Positions 1 to 12,348 of a stretch of DNA of 64,000 nt are shown in pieces (position 1 is the first letter of the stretch; every line of letters begins with the position of its first letter). Under the pieces are notes generated by a model. It was given only the letters and a program-made list of their open reading frames with translations, was not told where the DNA came from and did no database searches. Both the position numbers and the translations under genes were made by a program. The DNA lies in contig NC_057373.1 of assembly GCF_016906535.1 (NCBI RefSeq), positions 1,488,001-1,552,000 of the forward strand. The letters run 5' to 3'. The DNA comes from Rhizoctonia solani. Lineage: Eukaryota; Basidiomycota; Agaricomycetes; Cantharellales; Ceratobasidiaceae.

Positions 1-1730
1 AGGAACTTGGAGTCTCCCGCAATGGAAGCTTTGCGCGCAGCATTGAGCTTAACAACATGGTCAACAAGAGGTTTGTTCTGAGTCTGGTAAGAAGTGAACC
101 AAAGCCTGTAATTCGTGAAGCGATAAGCAACTGAAACTCAGAAAAGGCATTCGCAACGTACGCTTCGCGGCTTGCAGGTTCGAGGCCTCCGGTATAACCT
201 TGCTCCTGACCATAGTACAAGATGGGGATACCGTCGGTGACAAAAGTATAAGCCATCGCATTCTTGACAAGAGAAAGGTCGGTAGTCCAGCTCTGGAAGC
301 GTGGCTGGTCGTGATTCTCAAGGAAAGCCCCGGTCGAAATTCCACCGTTCTTGAAGTATTTTTGTGTTTCTGGGATGTTTTGAGCAATAAGTGCGATATT
401 GCCGGTTGTGGACGCGAATGCCTGAGTAACGGCAAACCAAGAGGGATAATCGAGAACTGCATCCATGTAATTTGTGTAATCACCGGTATAGTCAGTCTCG
501 TTGCTCAGGACCTCGCCAATAGCAAAGACACCGCTGCTCTTGACAAACTCTGGCCAGAAATCCTTGCGAACGTGTTTAACTGTATCGATTCGGATACCGT
601 CGATGTTGTAGAAAGATGTCAAATTCTTGATCCAAGAGTTATAGGTCTGTCCAATTATAAGTTTATGTTTCAAAGCAATTGCTAAAATTCTACGCACGTT
701 GACAACGTTTTGAGATTCCGTGTTGATGTCAACCAAGGCAACGGTTGTGTCTATTAAGGTGCAATTAGCAGAAGTTTCGAAGAATCATCTGTCAAGAAAT
801 ACCTCCTAGCCAACCTACAAAGTGATGATCAGCAAGCAAGTCCTGATAAGTGGTGATATCACTCACACTGCTCGACCTGAGTTTGATTGTTGTAATCTGT
901 AATGAAGCAGAAGGGGTGGAAATCGGTCTGGTAAAGTCCATATATTTAATCTAAGCCCGTTCCTCGAAACCCCCTTACTTACTTCGGCGTTAAATGGTGA
1001 AAATCCGTTGTATGTGAGACTCGGAGGAGTGCTGGTTGCAGCAAAATGGTTTACAACGACGTCCACCATCAGATACATCCCCCGTTTATGGAGGGCTGCT
1101 GAAAGTTCCTTCAGGTCATCGGCAGAACCAAAACCGTCGTTCAGGCCAGACAAATCACTGGGCCAGTACCCGTGGTAGGCGTCGCCGTACTACGTGCATA
1201 ATATATCCGACAAGAGGTGTATCAATGTATTTCCAGAGTAGGAAGCGGGAAGGATAGTGAGTTTAGAGTTTGTAGCTATAAATATTTGCTTACCCCAGTG
1301 TTCCCTATGTTCTTAGTAATTGGCGAAATCCAAATGGCATCGAAACCCATGTTCTGTTCAAACTACGGTCAAAACAGCTCCTTTCTCAATTCGGCCTTGA
1401 TGTGCTCACCTGAATATAGTCCAAATGGCTTGCTTTGTAGGTAATAATATAAGCATTCCCTGGTATATCTCTATGCCGCTCAATACATACTAATGCCCTT
1501 GTAAGTTCCACCACAATACTTCCTGTCTCCAGTATTGCAGGATGGGCCCGATCCATCTGAAGTTGCGAATCGGTCGGTAAGAACCTTTATAGTTTTTAAT
1601 TAGCCTCGCGCAAAAAAGAAAAAAAATTCGCCTCGGGACTTACTTGATAAATGGAACGAGACTGCCATTCGGAGGCGGACGCAGCAAACGCGCCCGTTGC
1701 GAGGGATAAAAGAACGGGAACAGCGATCAT
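1..1730 (-). CDS. Secreted alpha-amylase, GH13 (3' end beyond the left edge)
   Basis: Hydrolyses internal alpha-1,4 bonds of starch outside the cell. The start at 1730 gives a clean signal peptide ([16 protein letters not shown]) followed by the Taka-amylase-like SIYQ / VLTDRFA / [13 protein letters not shown] stretch. The GH13 boxes follow in order: region I DVVVNH (1046-1063), region [11 protein letters not shown] with the nucleophile Asp, region III GEVL with the acid/base Glu, and region [12 protein letters not shown] with the third carboxylate. The calcium-site motif [10 protein letters not shown] is also present. At least six introns interrupt the gene; the first is 1643-1585. No frame break is visible in the part seen. 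The C-terminal domain C, and any starch-binding domain, lies outside the window, so the total length is unknown. Confidence 0.93.
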
Positions 1731-2051
1731 GTTATATTTAGTAAACGATTGTGGTATAAGATAGAGTTGTTATAAAGAGAGAGCTGGAGTAGAGACTGTG
1801 GTGTTGGTTGGGAAAGTGAGCTATAAAGAGGCCCAGGCGGTGCCGAGCAGGGTCTTTTGGTCCCTCGTCGTCTGGGCCGAGGCGTGGATTGCACCCCGGC
1901 GGCATCAAGCGAGTGCCCCTGATTGGCTAAGATCGGCTCATGACGCATACATAATCAAACTGAAGATATGCAAAATATCCCGTTATTTCAGGAATAACTA
2001 TTTTTTACAAGAGGCTGTGTTATATCCACAACCAATTACATCGTCTGATTA
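1731..2051. other. Gap between the amylase start and the transporter 3' end
   Basis: Holds the alpha-amylase promoter and 5' UTR (minus strand) and the 3' flank of the MFSD5-like gene. I see no additional coding exon and no strong TATA box in the minus direction. Confidence 0.5.
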
Positions 2052-3658
2052 CTATGCGAGGCGCGTTGTATCTGTATGCTCCATGGCTATCGCCTTTTTT
2101 ACAATCACAAAGGTTGTCATCACGCTCCCAAAAGCAAGCGAGACAGTGGACGCAGAAAAAACGAGATGGCGTGCAGAAGAGACACCCGACATGAGTGATA
2201 CCACAACGAAAATATTGAGAGGCACACGGAAAAGTGCCGAAAGCTATATGGAATAACGTTTCAGTATACAGCTCGAATTACTTGGGTGTACACTCACAGT
2301 GGCTCTGTGGTCATTTTGAATCATGGTTCCACGCAGCATGCCTTGAATAGGATAATACATGCCAACGCAAGCCTCAAATAGGCAGAACGCCCAGAAGCGC
2401 CAATGGGAATCACTTGCGAGGTTGCTTACCGCCAAAGCAAAGGCAGCTGTCAGCAAAGTCAGAGAACTGAGTTTGGCGTGCAACACCAAAGTCGACTCTC
2501 CGCCACTTCCATAAGCAACAAGACACTTGTAAAGAAGAGATCCAAGCATCATGGATACCATGTATGCCGAGAATATAATTCCAAGGGGTAAATCTGAGGA
2601 CCCAGCCGCCTCTTGCATGGACGGCACCCAAAGGAATACGAACAAATACATGCTCCCCTCAAAGCATGTCTGAACTAGGCCGAGGACAACCATCGACGAG
2701 TCTGAAATTATATGTTAAACACAAACCCCAGAGCACCATCAAACATGACTGACCTTGCCTGACAATACTCCAAGCTTCCTTCAGACGCCCAATCTGTAGC
2801 AAGTCCGCTGATGCACTTTCCGTGCGGCTACCATGGTTTTCGGACCACATAGAAGCAATCAAGAACCATGCGATACCCAAACACAGGGCGCTAGCGGCAA
2901 AGGGGCTCGCAAACGTTTGAGTCTTGGCAACGAGCCCGTTGCTGAAAACTCCCATTCCGGCAGCGACCATTCCATTTATCAAGGTTGCCGAACTGAAAAT
3001 CGAGCTCAAATCTTGTGATGACACGTTGGCCGTTTGCGCGGCGGATACCAGCCACGAATCAAAGCACGAGAAGAGTATCGAAGTTGAGATACCACCAAAT
3101 ACCCGTCCGGCAAGATTGACCGGGAGCCAATTGACGAAAGTGCAAAAGCAACTTATCGCATAAGATACGCAGAATCCCATGCAAATACGTTTACGGCCAC
3201 TGACAAATTACAAGTCAATAAATTGACAAAAAGGATGTAGGAGACACTCACTAGTTGTCCGCCCAAACACCTACAGTGGGAGCAGCCAGCCCAGCTGATA
3301 GAAAGCCAGTAACAAAGAGGATAGCAACCATTCGCTCCGAGTAGCCATATTGGTCTTTATACAATGAATAGACATAAGGACCTTGCAGCCAATCCGCAGC
3401 TTTCCACAACCGTGTTAGGGAAACTTGAACTGATGTACAAACCAACTTACCCATTACGACTCCATAAACCACAAGATATTTGTATGACAGCGCCCGCGCT
3501 GCTTGTTCACCGGCAACGGTGGGACGTCTCCCAGCTATAGGATCGTTTTCTTCAACTTTTGGAATATGTCTCTTTGCAATATAATTCTCGAGTAACATTG
3601 CAAAGAACGCATAGCCGGTCATCACGACCAGCTGTGACGCGTAAAATGACTCGAGCAT
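2052..3658 (-). CDS. MFSD5-family transporter (molybdate-anion transporter-like)
   Basis: Multi-pass membrane protein of the major facilitator superfamily. The closest type is MFSD5 (MOT2), implicated in molybdate uptake; substrate is inferred from family only. The N-terminus MLESFYASQLVV, then ADWLQGPYVYSLY, the cytoplasmic-loop arginines, FDSWLVS, the second-half segment MYYPIQGMLRGTMI, and the C-terminal LSALFRVPLNIFVVV all fit this family. Small introns are evident: 3450-3400 splices VVM to AADWLQ, and another after HRAT leads into the final exon ending at 2052. An in-frame ATG at 3763 could lengthen the N-terminus, but the family start fits 3658. No lesion is seen. Confidence 0.88.
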
Positions 3659-4068
3659 GGTGTCGGGTGTGGTTGCGCAGAGGAGGAGCGCAGTCCGGCG
3701 CGGGTTATGTGGTAAACACGCCGTTACAGCAAAGGACTTGGCGACTGATGAAGCTTGATCCAAGAAGATGTGAATTGCCGTACGCGTGGAAAGCGTTACA
3801 AGTCTGAAACAACCAAAAGGCCCTTTTTACAGTAAGTCAACTAGCTTTGAGAGCACGTTCCTGGCCACAGGGTGTAAGTTTCCCCTACATGCATATAGAT
3901 CTGCTTAAGCCAGATCTACTATAATCGACTGACAAATCCAATATTGGCATGTATAAGGGAGACAGATGTTACAATGCACATCGTCTGAAATGCGATTGAG
4001 GGGTGCAAACTATTGATACAGTGGCGATGCGAAATGTGAAGTGGCGGCGTGGATTAAATTTGAAACTC
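3659..4068. other. Intergenic gap
   Basis: Promoter side of the MFSD5-like gene and 3' flank of the OXR1 gene, both on the minus strand. Only short chance ORFs; nothing else recognised. Confidence 0.5.
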
Positions 4069-5686
4069 TCAAACAATGCTCCAGGCTTCAATCCCAACAC
4101 ATTCATACTTGACCGTGCCTGCTGATGAAGCATTACCACCCGAACACAATGGCTCGTTGTCGAACGTAGGACACGATGCAGACTCTCCGTCGAGCAACGC
4201 AGAATCGAGGTACAACCCAAATTTACCGTTTCTAATCGAGAGAACAAGGTCAGATCAAGTTACGAGGTTAAAGGTAATATACTTGCCCCCCACCAAACGA
4301 AATAAAATCAGTCTCACACAGACGAACATAATCATTTTTACCTGTCCATTTAAAAATCTTCACAGGCCCGCCGTCCTGCTTTTGGCTCCATAAAAAGCTA
4401 GTACAAACAGGTTGAGACCTTGGAAAAACTTGATAATCCGACTTACGATTCTCCGGTTCCGGCGTACCCATCTTGTTTTCGAATACCATCTCCACACCAA
4501 ACCCCAAATGTGGCACCCTCTGAATCACGAATAGCAACCAAACACCCGCCTGTAGTGGGTTGTTCACATCGGGTGTAGAAAGTAGCTAGTGAAATGCCAT
4601 GTTGATCTAGAGAATATAGTAATGACCATTTCGGTGACAACCGCCGGAGCGCGGGGAGATATGGGCGTAGCTGAGTGATCACAGATAGTTCGTACCATGC
4701 TAATAACAAGGAATTGAACAACATACCTTTTCAGCTGTTTCCACCGAAAGAATTGGTGTTGTCATCTCAGTTCTCCCAAGAAGCTTCAGGCCAGAGCCAG
4801 AGCCTTTCGAAGCTACATCATCCCCAAAGCCCTTATCCCACTTTTCGCCTGTGTATCCAGGAGCACCACTCGGCGGGACAGCTACATGAGAAAACGGGTT
4901 ATCATGAGTAATGCTGGATTCGCGAACGGGTTTTGCGTGGGGAGAGGATTCTGGAGAATGAGGAGGGGGTGTATGCTCAGTTCCGAGTATGGTATGACCT
5001 AGTATGGAGGTCCAGCTTCGAGGAAGAGCGAGGCGACCAGAGAGTCCGAGGATCGGAGAAGTACTAGCTGAGGCGGGGGTGGCGAGTGGGTCCGCATGCG
5101 GCACTGGCACAGTACTGGGTTGTTCGAAGGCCGATAAAGATGGCGCAGACTCGATGCGCTTTAGTTCGGATGACGCTCTTGGATCTTTTGCTTGAGTCTC
5201 GGTCTCGGTCTCCGAAGTTAATAGATCAATCCTTCGGTCTTGTAATAAACCAAGGGGGTCTTTACTTCTGGACTCGGCCTGCCTAAATTCGTCCATTACC
5301 TGGCGCTCTTTCTCCGCAGACCGAGCCTTGGCACCCTCCAGAAATTGTGTACCCAAAGGTCGTTCTGCTAATGGGGTCCCAAAGTCTATGAAATCTCCGA
5401 GTGGATCAGCCGAGGGTGGAACGGAAACAAAATCGCCAAATCCGGGGGACAATGGTGGCTCATCGCTTAGGCGTGAAGGAGGTTGTGGTATTTGTGTGTT
5501 AGACAACGATGGAGCTGGCTTGCGTTCAGGGAATAAGGGATTCTCTTTCGATTCGAGAGGGCTAGATGAAATCAGATCAAGTAATGAGGTCGACTGGCTT
5601 GAAGATGCTTGACTATTGCTATCGACCGGCTGAGTGGCGTTGCTTGGAAGGGGTATCAAAGGTTCGTGGCTGGGGTACCAAGACAT
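4069..5686 (-). CDS. OXR1: OXR1-type TLDc domain protein
   Basis: Oxidation-resistance protein. Family members protect against oxidative stress, and the yeast homologue regulates V-ATPase assembly. About 330 N-terminal residues are Ser/Pro-rich and low complexity. The TLDc domain follows: LRPYLPALRRLSPKWSLLYS, then GISLATFYTRCE, a SFLW strand, FKWTGKNDYVRLCETDF, the glycine loop FGGG, KFGLYLDSALLDG, and the terminal VGIEAWSIV. Introns fall after VETAEK, inside GES/FLW and before NGKFGLY. ATG 5686 sits just after a TTTTCAG acceptor, so a 5' UTR intron probably exists; an ATG at 5707 is the alternative. The long disordered N-terminus exceeds yeast Oxr1 (TLDc only). Confidence 0.9.
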
Positions 5687-6172
5687 GTTGATCTGAAAAT
5701 AGCGCAAGACGGGTTAATTCGAAAACAATATCACATATGGCTCAACCTACTCGATCAAAAGCAGAGAGCTACTACTGGATATGCGGTGATATTTCGGCTT
5801 CTGGATGACTGAGCTAAATAGCACTGTCAAACACGCGGCATGCGTCGAGGACTTACCGGGAAATGTAATAATATGATTAGATAGTATGGACAATTGATAG
5901 TACGCGTAATGGGTAAATCTCAGTGTTCAGAACAAATTTTCACCGGCGTATTTGAGCTCGGACCAGTGTGTCGACACGAGACTCGCCTTGATAATAGAAT
6001 GTCAGACAAGTTCAGACAAGTTGCGCGTTTAGAGACCAATATAATGGCAATGACGTGAGGTGCCTATCGCACGTGATTCGGGCGCTTCAGTAGCCGCTCC
6101 CGGTCCAATCGGGTGAAGCCGGTTTCAGGAGTATCTCAGACAGTGTCCACAATCTTGTCGACGATCACCACG
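5687..6172. promoter_or_regulatory. Divergent promoter between OXR1 and SDHD
   Basis: A 486-bp gap with starts on both sides. It carries a palindromic CACGTG at 6070-6075, about 100 bp upstream of the SDHD ATG. A probable OXR1 5' UTR intron ends near 5694. No coding signal. Confidence 0.4.
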
Positions 6173-6921
6173 ATGGCCTCGCTAGCTGCTGCTCGCTCAG
6201 TATTGACAAGGACTCCACAGATCCACAAGAGGGTCTTTATCTCTGCATTTCATTCCGGTGAGAGCCCATACATGCGTGACATGAGCGTTCACATGCTCAT
6301 ATGGATACCATAGCTCGCCAGAATAGTGTGGCCCAGGGAGTAACGACGAGCGGGAGTCCAAAGTACCCCTATATTGCAGGCGGACGTAAGTAATTTCTTC
6401 ATGTTCTCCAAGTTTAGTACCTCTAATCGCTATTACATGTAAAGCTGTCCTCCGAGGCACAGTCAATGACCCCACACCATTCCCAACACCGAACCGTATG
6501 CATGGCTCGCATCATTGGGCGTTTGAGCGCTTGCTCTCAGTCGCGCTAATTCCCGCGACCGTTTCTGCTTTTGTCGTTTCTCCTACGGCGTACCCAGTCC
6601 TCGATGGCGTGCTTGCTGTCGCCCTTGTCGTTCACTCTCATATTGGCGTAAGCACACTAGTTTGATATGGCATTGGGATCTGACATGTTCTTTTTGTTAG
6701 TTTGACTCGATGGTTGTGGACTACCTTCACCCCCGCAAGTTCGCCATTTTGGGACCAATCATGAAATGGACCTTGCGCCTGTTAACCACTGGAACCTTAA
6801 TAGGAGTTTATCAATTTAACACTGAAGATGTTGGTAAGTATAACGAGATGCTTTCACTTCGGATCTGATCTGACTCTCCCCAGGATTGTCGGAGCTCGTT
6901 CGTCGCGTTTGGCACGCATAA
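6173..6921 (+). CDS. Succinate dehydrogenase membrane anchor, CybS (SDHD)
   Basis: Mitochondrial inner-membrane cytochrome b small subunit of complex II, which anchors the flavoprotein and Fe-S subunits and takes part in ubiquinone reduction. A basic, Arg-rich presequence (MASLAAARSVLTRTPQIHKR) leads into GTVNDPTPFPTP, the HGSHHWAFERLLS quinone/heme-side motif, three membrane helices and HSHIGFDSMVVDYLHPR with the heme-ligand histidine and the Asp-Tyr pair. It ends VRRVWHA. Exons: 6173-6257, possibly 6380-6385, 6445-6647, 6701-6833 and 6884-6921. Both models stay in frame, giving 152 aa without the six-base exon or 154 with it. Length is normal for processed CybS plus a short presequence. Confidence 0.92.
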
Positions 6922-7152
6922 AATTACCTGCGATTTGTATTCAGTCTCGCCAACTATGGTTGTCCTTGTGCATCTGTTCTTGTGTGAAGGGGTTATAAAT
7001 GCAAGATGCACCTACCAAATAAGCAATTCAGCGCCAACAGGAAATTCACGTGCTTAGGATTGGAGATATGAAGATGTCGGATTAAATCAACTACTGATGG
7101 GTCTATGCTACATGGTCGCAGTAGAGAAGGGGAAATATGTAATTGGTATGCT

Positions 7153-10100
7153 CTACTGTGTCTGTTCAGGATCCTCGAGCTGGGTTTCCCCATCATTCGT
7201 TTCTGACTGTGAGTTTGACTGAGCTGAGCTTGCATTCTTCGCAGACATCCCGAACAGAGTGGTCTGACGGGAGGTTGCTTTGGGAGCAAATTTAGCGCCT
7301 CCTAGAGCACGTATTAGCTCAAGGCCGTTTATTGGGGAGAGGTGAAACTCACGTTTGGGTCCAGCGGATTCAGCTGCATCTACTTTATCAAAAAAGCTTG
7401 TGCTTTTTGTTGCCGGGGCCGTCGCTTGCGCTGCTTTCTTCGCAAAAGGGTTGCCAGTAGCCTTGCGCGCGAAGGGATTCCCACCTAGACGCCGTTAAAA
7501 ATATTACTCTCCCACACACAAGTTGACACTTACTGTTAGATTTGGTGGCGCCAAGTTTCGGCGCGTCAACTTTTTGGACATTTTGCCTCTTAAAGTCTGC
7601 GCCATCGTCTTCCATCTCAATGTCCCAAGTATCTTCTTCAGGTCGTTTCCGTTTCGCCTCTGTAGGCGCAGACGTCTCATCAATTGCCATGCTACTCGAT
7701 GGCTCGGGTATATCATCGTTCACGACAATGGGAGTGGCAGCGGCCAATGAGCGCCGTGTAATAACCGGCGGTGGCGCGAACTCGTCAAAGTACTGCTGCC
7801 GACCATTTCTGCGGCCGCTGCTACTGAACTGTCCAACCTTGTCAGGTATCGCATCACTCGCGCGGTCCCATGATTCTCGCGCGATTGTTTCGGCGGCGCC
7901 GTCATCCTCTTCACGCGCTTCACGCATGGCATTGAATCGTTCCTGCAATCCCCGCAGATGGTAGAACCCGGCGATTTGACTGGCTCTCTCGATCGAAGCA
8001 AAGGAACGCAGCATGGACGCGAGGTCAATCGCGCGCGCATGCTGTCCGCTCTTGCAGGCTCCTTGAATAAGTATCAAAATAAGTCTGTCGATGGAAAGCT
8101 TTCCTCGCGTGACTTCTTCGCTTTCTTCTTCTTCGTGAAGTTGACTGTCTTGAAGCGCAGTGTGATGAAGCATTTCTCTGAAAAGCCTGTACACGTGTTA
8201 CAAATGCACAAAATAAGGAAGCGATACTATGACTTACTGTTCTTCTTGCTCGCCGCTCTCTTGCTCGGGGATCAGTAGTGGAGTTCGTACTTCAAGATCT
8301 TGAACCAAAGGCCTTGGGAAGCCAGGCTCAGTTTCCCTCCCCTATCCGAAAAATATGTGAGAAAGATTCTGTTAACGAGGGCGGCGGATTTACCTTGAGG
8401 ATAATACAATGGAACTGTGAACTTGATAGACCAACGGGCCAATACGTCTCGTCTTTGCCAACACGTCTAGATAACATATTTGAATCTAAAACCGGCACCC
8501 AGCGGGCTTGTGTTGGTCGCCTATAACGATCGAGGACATACAAGACTCCAGAGGAATCTGCCATAGCAGGAGTCTAGAAAACTTGAATAAATGCGTGCTG
8601 GTTGATCTTGTTTCAAACTCACTCCTTCAGTCGTAACGCCAATCCACTTAAGCGTTTCTCCTCTAGGCACGGGAAGACGGCCCTCTTGGACGAGGTCGAA
8701 TCCGTCGACAGCGACCAGCGAATAGCGCAGGTTTTGGCAGCCTAGGAGGCTCAGTATACAATACAAAGGATTTAAATGAGGAAAGAAAACTTACCATCCA
8801 GACTCGTTCCACCTTCTCGGTGAACTATAAACACCCATTCCTTTCCACCCGTCATAGAGACAACGTCTCCAGCAGCGCTCATAATGTATTCCTGTACTCC
8901 TCCACCACTGATAAAGCGAATGTATCCCTTGTTGGTGGCAGCAGCGACCATACCAAAACCTTCGTACTTTCCTCCACTGCATTCGATAATCAACACAGTA
9001 CTCGACGCATATAACTTGTTTTCATACCTCATTTGAATCATTCGTCCAGCGGGAGTACCAGCAGCTGCCAACGCAATGACGTGTTCACCCTCTGGTAGTT
9101 TGAACTGCCATTGAGCGTTCGGTGACCATTCTGAATACGGACGATACTCTATTATCGCAAAGTGACCATTATCTGGAGGGCATGCAAATGCAACGCCGTA
9201 TTCACCTTATCCGATTCAAATCAGCCTCGAATTACGCGCTGTTCAAAATAAAACATACCCAGGCTGGCAATGTCAAACCGATTCACGTCTTGAAAATGGA
9301 TGTTTTGGTGGAACGACCTATCATGAAACTCGACATTGATCACATAGTGAACATCAAGGTTCGTGCATTCAATTACACCCTTCATATTATATGCTACGGA
9401 ATTACTGCTTAAATACAGCTGTGTTTAATATTATTGGAAAGATAACTCACCCATGTATCTCTTCTTATTCCTAAAGGCAGTAGCACCCGGTTGGAACGGT
9501 GGTTGAGCCTTGGTGATATTGACCATCTCCCGAACACCACCTTTGTCTCCCGAAAGACGTTGCTTCTTTGACTTTCCCTTGGTTCCTGCCGCTGGTTCTT
9601 GGGGTTCGTCAAGGTGCGCTCCATCTCCAAGGTCGTCTACGATCCAATCGTCTCCGTAATCATCATCGACACTCGCTAGGTCATCATCAACCATGGCATC
9701 ATCAACCATTGAAGTAGATGTAGTCTTGGGCGCAGATACCGTCGTTTTCGTCGAAGAGGGATGAGGGTGCGAGGCAGGTACAGGCGTGCTCCATTGCTGC
9801 AATGCTCCGTCGATCATCCATGCAAGCATATTTTCGCGAGGATGGAATCCAATTGCTGTAACTGCCTTGCCTTGCTGTCCTGCTGGTGTACTTGAAGGCA
9901 GAGTAAGTCTGTGCGTCCGGTAATTTCAGGAAACAATATACTGACCTCCATTTGGCCTTCTTGTCGAGCAAGTCCCAAACAATAACCTTGTTGTCCGTCC
10001 CTCCAGATGCAAGGTAAGATCCGTTCGGGGAGAATACCAAAGAAGTTGCGACCTGAGAATAACTAGTTAGGCTATACAGAGGTGCATATACTAAGTGGCG

Positions 10101-11163
10101 TACACTATCATGCCCATTTTTCAGCATTTCGGTCTTGGTCCACGTACTTGACGAAACAAATACAATATCTGTATGATTTTAGTACACATTTTCAGCGAAA
10201 AGAGGAGGTTTCACCTACCATGGCTCGCTGAAACCGTGGCAAAGTACATTCCCGACGGATGCCAGACCGCTGCACAGTTGTAATGAAACTCTGGAGATCT
10301 AAAAAGGGTTAGATCGCGTGAATATTGGGTACCGACCAAATGCCACCTACTCTGAATCTACAACAGCAGGTATTAGGTGTTCAATTACTTTCAGCTGTGA
10401 GGCTTGAAGTGGTTCTTTCACGTCCCAAACAACGATCTGACCATCTTGACCACATGTTGTCTGGACAATGGTGAATTCAAGCTGCAGATTGATATTTCTG
10501 TTTGAACTTACAAGGTATCTTCCCTTGGGATCCCAAGTTGCAGACCTTACGCCCTTTTTGTGACCATCCAATAGCGCCACTCGAGAGGTCGTTGTCGTGT
10601 TGATTATTTTGACAATGGTATCCCTGGGACACATATTAATCAACCCGAGCGACAAGAAAAACTCCTAGACACCTACTCAGTACAAACAGCCAACCACTGG
10701 TTGTCTGGACTCAAAGCAATACACCGAACACAGAGTCCCGCAGCCTCGGCCACAAGCTCGGTAAACTCGTTATTGGCGTCATAGTGTCGGACAGAAGAAT
10801 CCTTTGATGCAGTGTAACACGACGAATCCTTCACAGCTTAATTAATATCTTTTTCTTCTCTCTCTTCTTCCTCTACGTTTGAAAAGTTTCAACTGACCGA
10901 ACAAGTAATGGACATGACATCTAAAGCTGCTTCGCCTAGGACTTGAGGCTCCTGCTCGGCGCCGAGCGCAGTATCCCACACGCGAACCAAACTATCATTG
11001 CCTCCCGTGTACAGCCTCCTGCAGCAAACCTTCGTGTCAGTTTCCACAAGCTCGAACCTGAAATTGAATGCTATTTTTTTCCTCACTTGCCATCCCTTGA
11101 GAAACAGAGCGTGGAGAAACCGGGATCGTGCGCTTGGTTAGTCGTTACACGAAGATCCGACAT
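7153..11163 (-). CDS. Replisome adaptor Ctf4/Mcl1 (WDHD1/AND-1 family)
   Basis: Nuclear replication-fork hub linking CMG helicase to DNA polymerase alpha. The start at 11163 gives MSDLRVTTNQAHDPGFSTLC, then WD40 repeats (YTGGNDSLVRVWD; YLASGGTDNKVIVWDL; FHPRENMLAW-type blades), an acidic linker, the SepB-type beta-propeller middle (GVLYVLDRYRR, WIGVTTEG, GGKEWVFIVHREG) and a helical region with FREMLHHTALQ and LRSFASIERASQIAGFYHL. The basic tail contains NPFARKATGNPFAKK, KSTSFFDKVD and RQTTLFGM and stops at 7153. Introns are numerous and short. Unlike the animal orthologue there is no HMG box, as expected for fungi. No frame break seen. Confidence 0.92.
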
Positions 11164-11420
11164 GACTGGCTGGCGGGCGGGCGAGTCCGATCGGGAAACA
11201 GGAAAGAAGAGGCGCGTTTGCGCGGTCACGAGCACAGCCTCGTCCACGTGACTTCGGCTACGGGGAGTCGATATGTCATAGGTTGCCCGTCAGGAAAGGA
11301 TACCTTCCGGAGGTTTGATTTTTCCCCGCCCCATATATACGAGCCTTCCCGCTCCAATGACTTGTATACTTGTTCATTCCCTCTACGTATACGTATCCCC
11401 TCATCCCTCTCCAGCTTAAT
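11164..11420. promoter_or_regulatory. Divergent promoter, Ctf4 and small wall-protein gene
   Basis: A 257-bp gap between two start codons. CACGTG lies at 11245-11250. A TATA-like CCATATATAC at 11331-11340 sits about 80 bp upstream of the plus-strand ATG at 11421, with CT-rich sequence between, as in fungal core promoters. Confidence 0.45.
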
Positions 11421-12121
11421 ATGTTTGCTCGTGCTTTTACCTTGATTGCTCTGCTCTCGGTTTTGGCCGTTGTTTTGGCAAACCCCGCCCAGAAACGCCA
11501 GATTCGTAAGTGCTAATTGAGATTGTCGTAGCCGGTCAACGTTACGCTAACGTTATACTTCTCAGCCGATCTATCGTCGATTGTCTCTGAAGGTAAACAT
11601 ATTCTGAAACATGCATACACCCTGACCAACCATGGAGTGTTTCAGTGACGAGTGGCTTCAACAGTATCACGAGCGCTGCTGGGAGTGTGGCGAGCGAAGC
11701 AACCAGTGTAGCGGGAAGCGCCTTTAGCGAGGTGACCAGCGGTGCGGCCAGTGTATACACTCTAGTAACCTCGAACGCGGGTTCCGTCTATACGCAAGTC
11801 TCGGCGCAAGGAACGTGGTACTCTGTTGCTACCAATGCAGCCGGGGAAGCTTATTCAGGTAATTTTATACATCAATATATGTGCCCCAAATGCTTAGTCA
11901 AATGTTCTAGTTGCTCTGTCTGCAGCCGAGAGCGCGACTAGCCGTGCTCTTGAGTAAGTTCGTCCATCCATTGAGGCGGATAAATCTGACATATTATTAT
12001 TATTTACAGAACCAACGCTGCAACTCACGGATTGCGCTCTGACTGGTTCTCTTTCCCTCTCCTTACTGCGCTCGTCGCTGTCACTGTGGGAGTTTTCGCG
12101 GGAGCAGCGACCGTGTTCTAG
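11421..12121 (+). CDS. Small Ser/Ala-rich secreted or GPI-anchored wall-like protein
   Basis: Unrecognised family; 154 aa after joining five exons. Visible: signal peptide (MFARAFTLIALLSVLAVVLA), a dibasic Kex2-type site NPAQKR, then about 90 residues rich in Ser, Thr, Ala and Val with repeated S-x-A-x-S-x-V-T-S units (SVASEATSVAG, SAFSEVTSGAASVYT), a short polar stretch and a C-terminal hydrophobic tail (PLLTALVAVTVGVFAGAATVF) reaching the last residue. This is the usual layout of a GPI-anchored, O-glycosylated cell-wall protein; anchoring is inferred. The introns have standard GTAAGT-type donors. The only Cys-free secreted protein here; function unknown. Confidence 0.8.
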
Positions 12122-12348
12122 ACGCGCAAACACATACTCTTGTATACCTAGTATATTATGACGTGTTTCTAAATATTCTGAGCAGCGAGAGCTGTTGTAT
12201 ACCTTGTTTAATGATTGAATATATTTCTGATAAATTAGTCTGTCTGGGAAAGCAACGAGTGATGAATCACGTGTGCAGATTGGCGGTCCCTGGACCTGAT
12301 CGGCTTGGGCGGCTCGAGCGGTTTGTTGGCTCTCTTGTGGACACCACG

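Noticed and set aside
61..1257. ORFs on both strands inside the amylase
   Set aside because: Shadow frames of the amylase exons, which carry the GH13 motifs.
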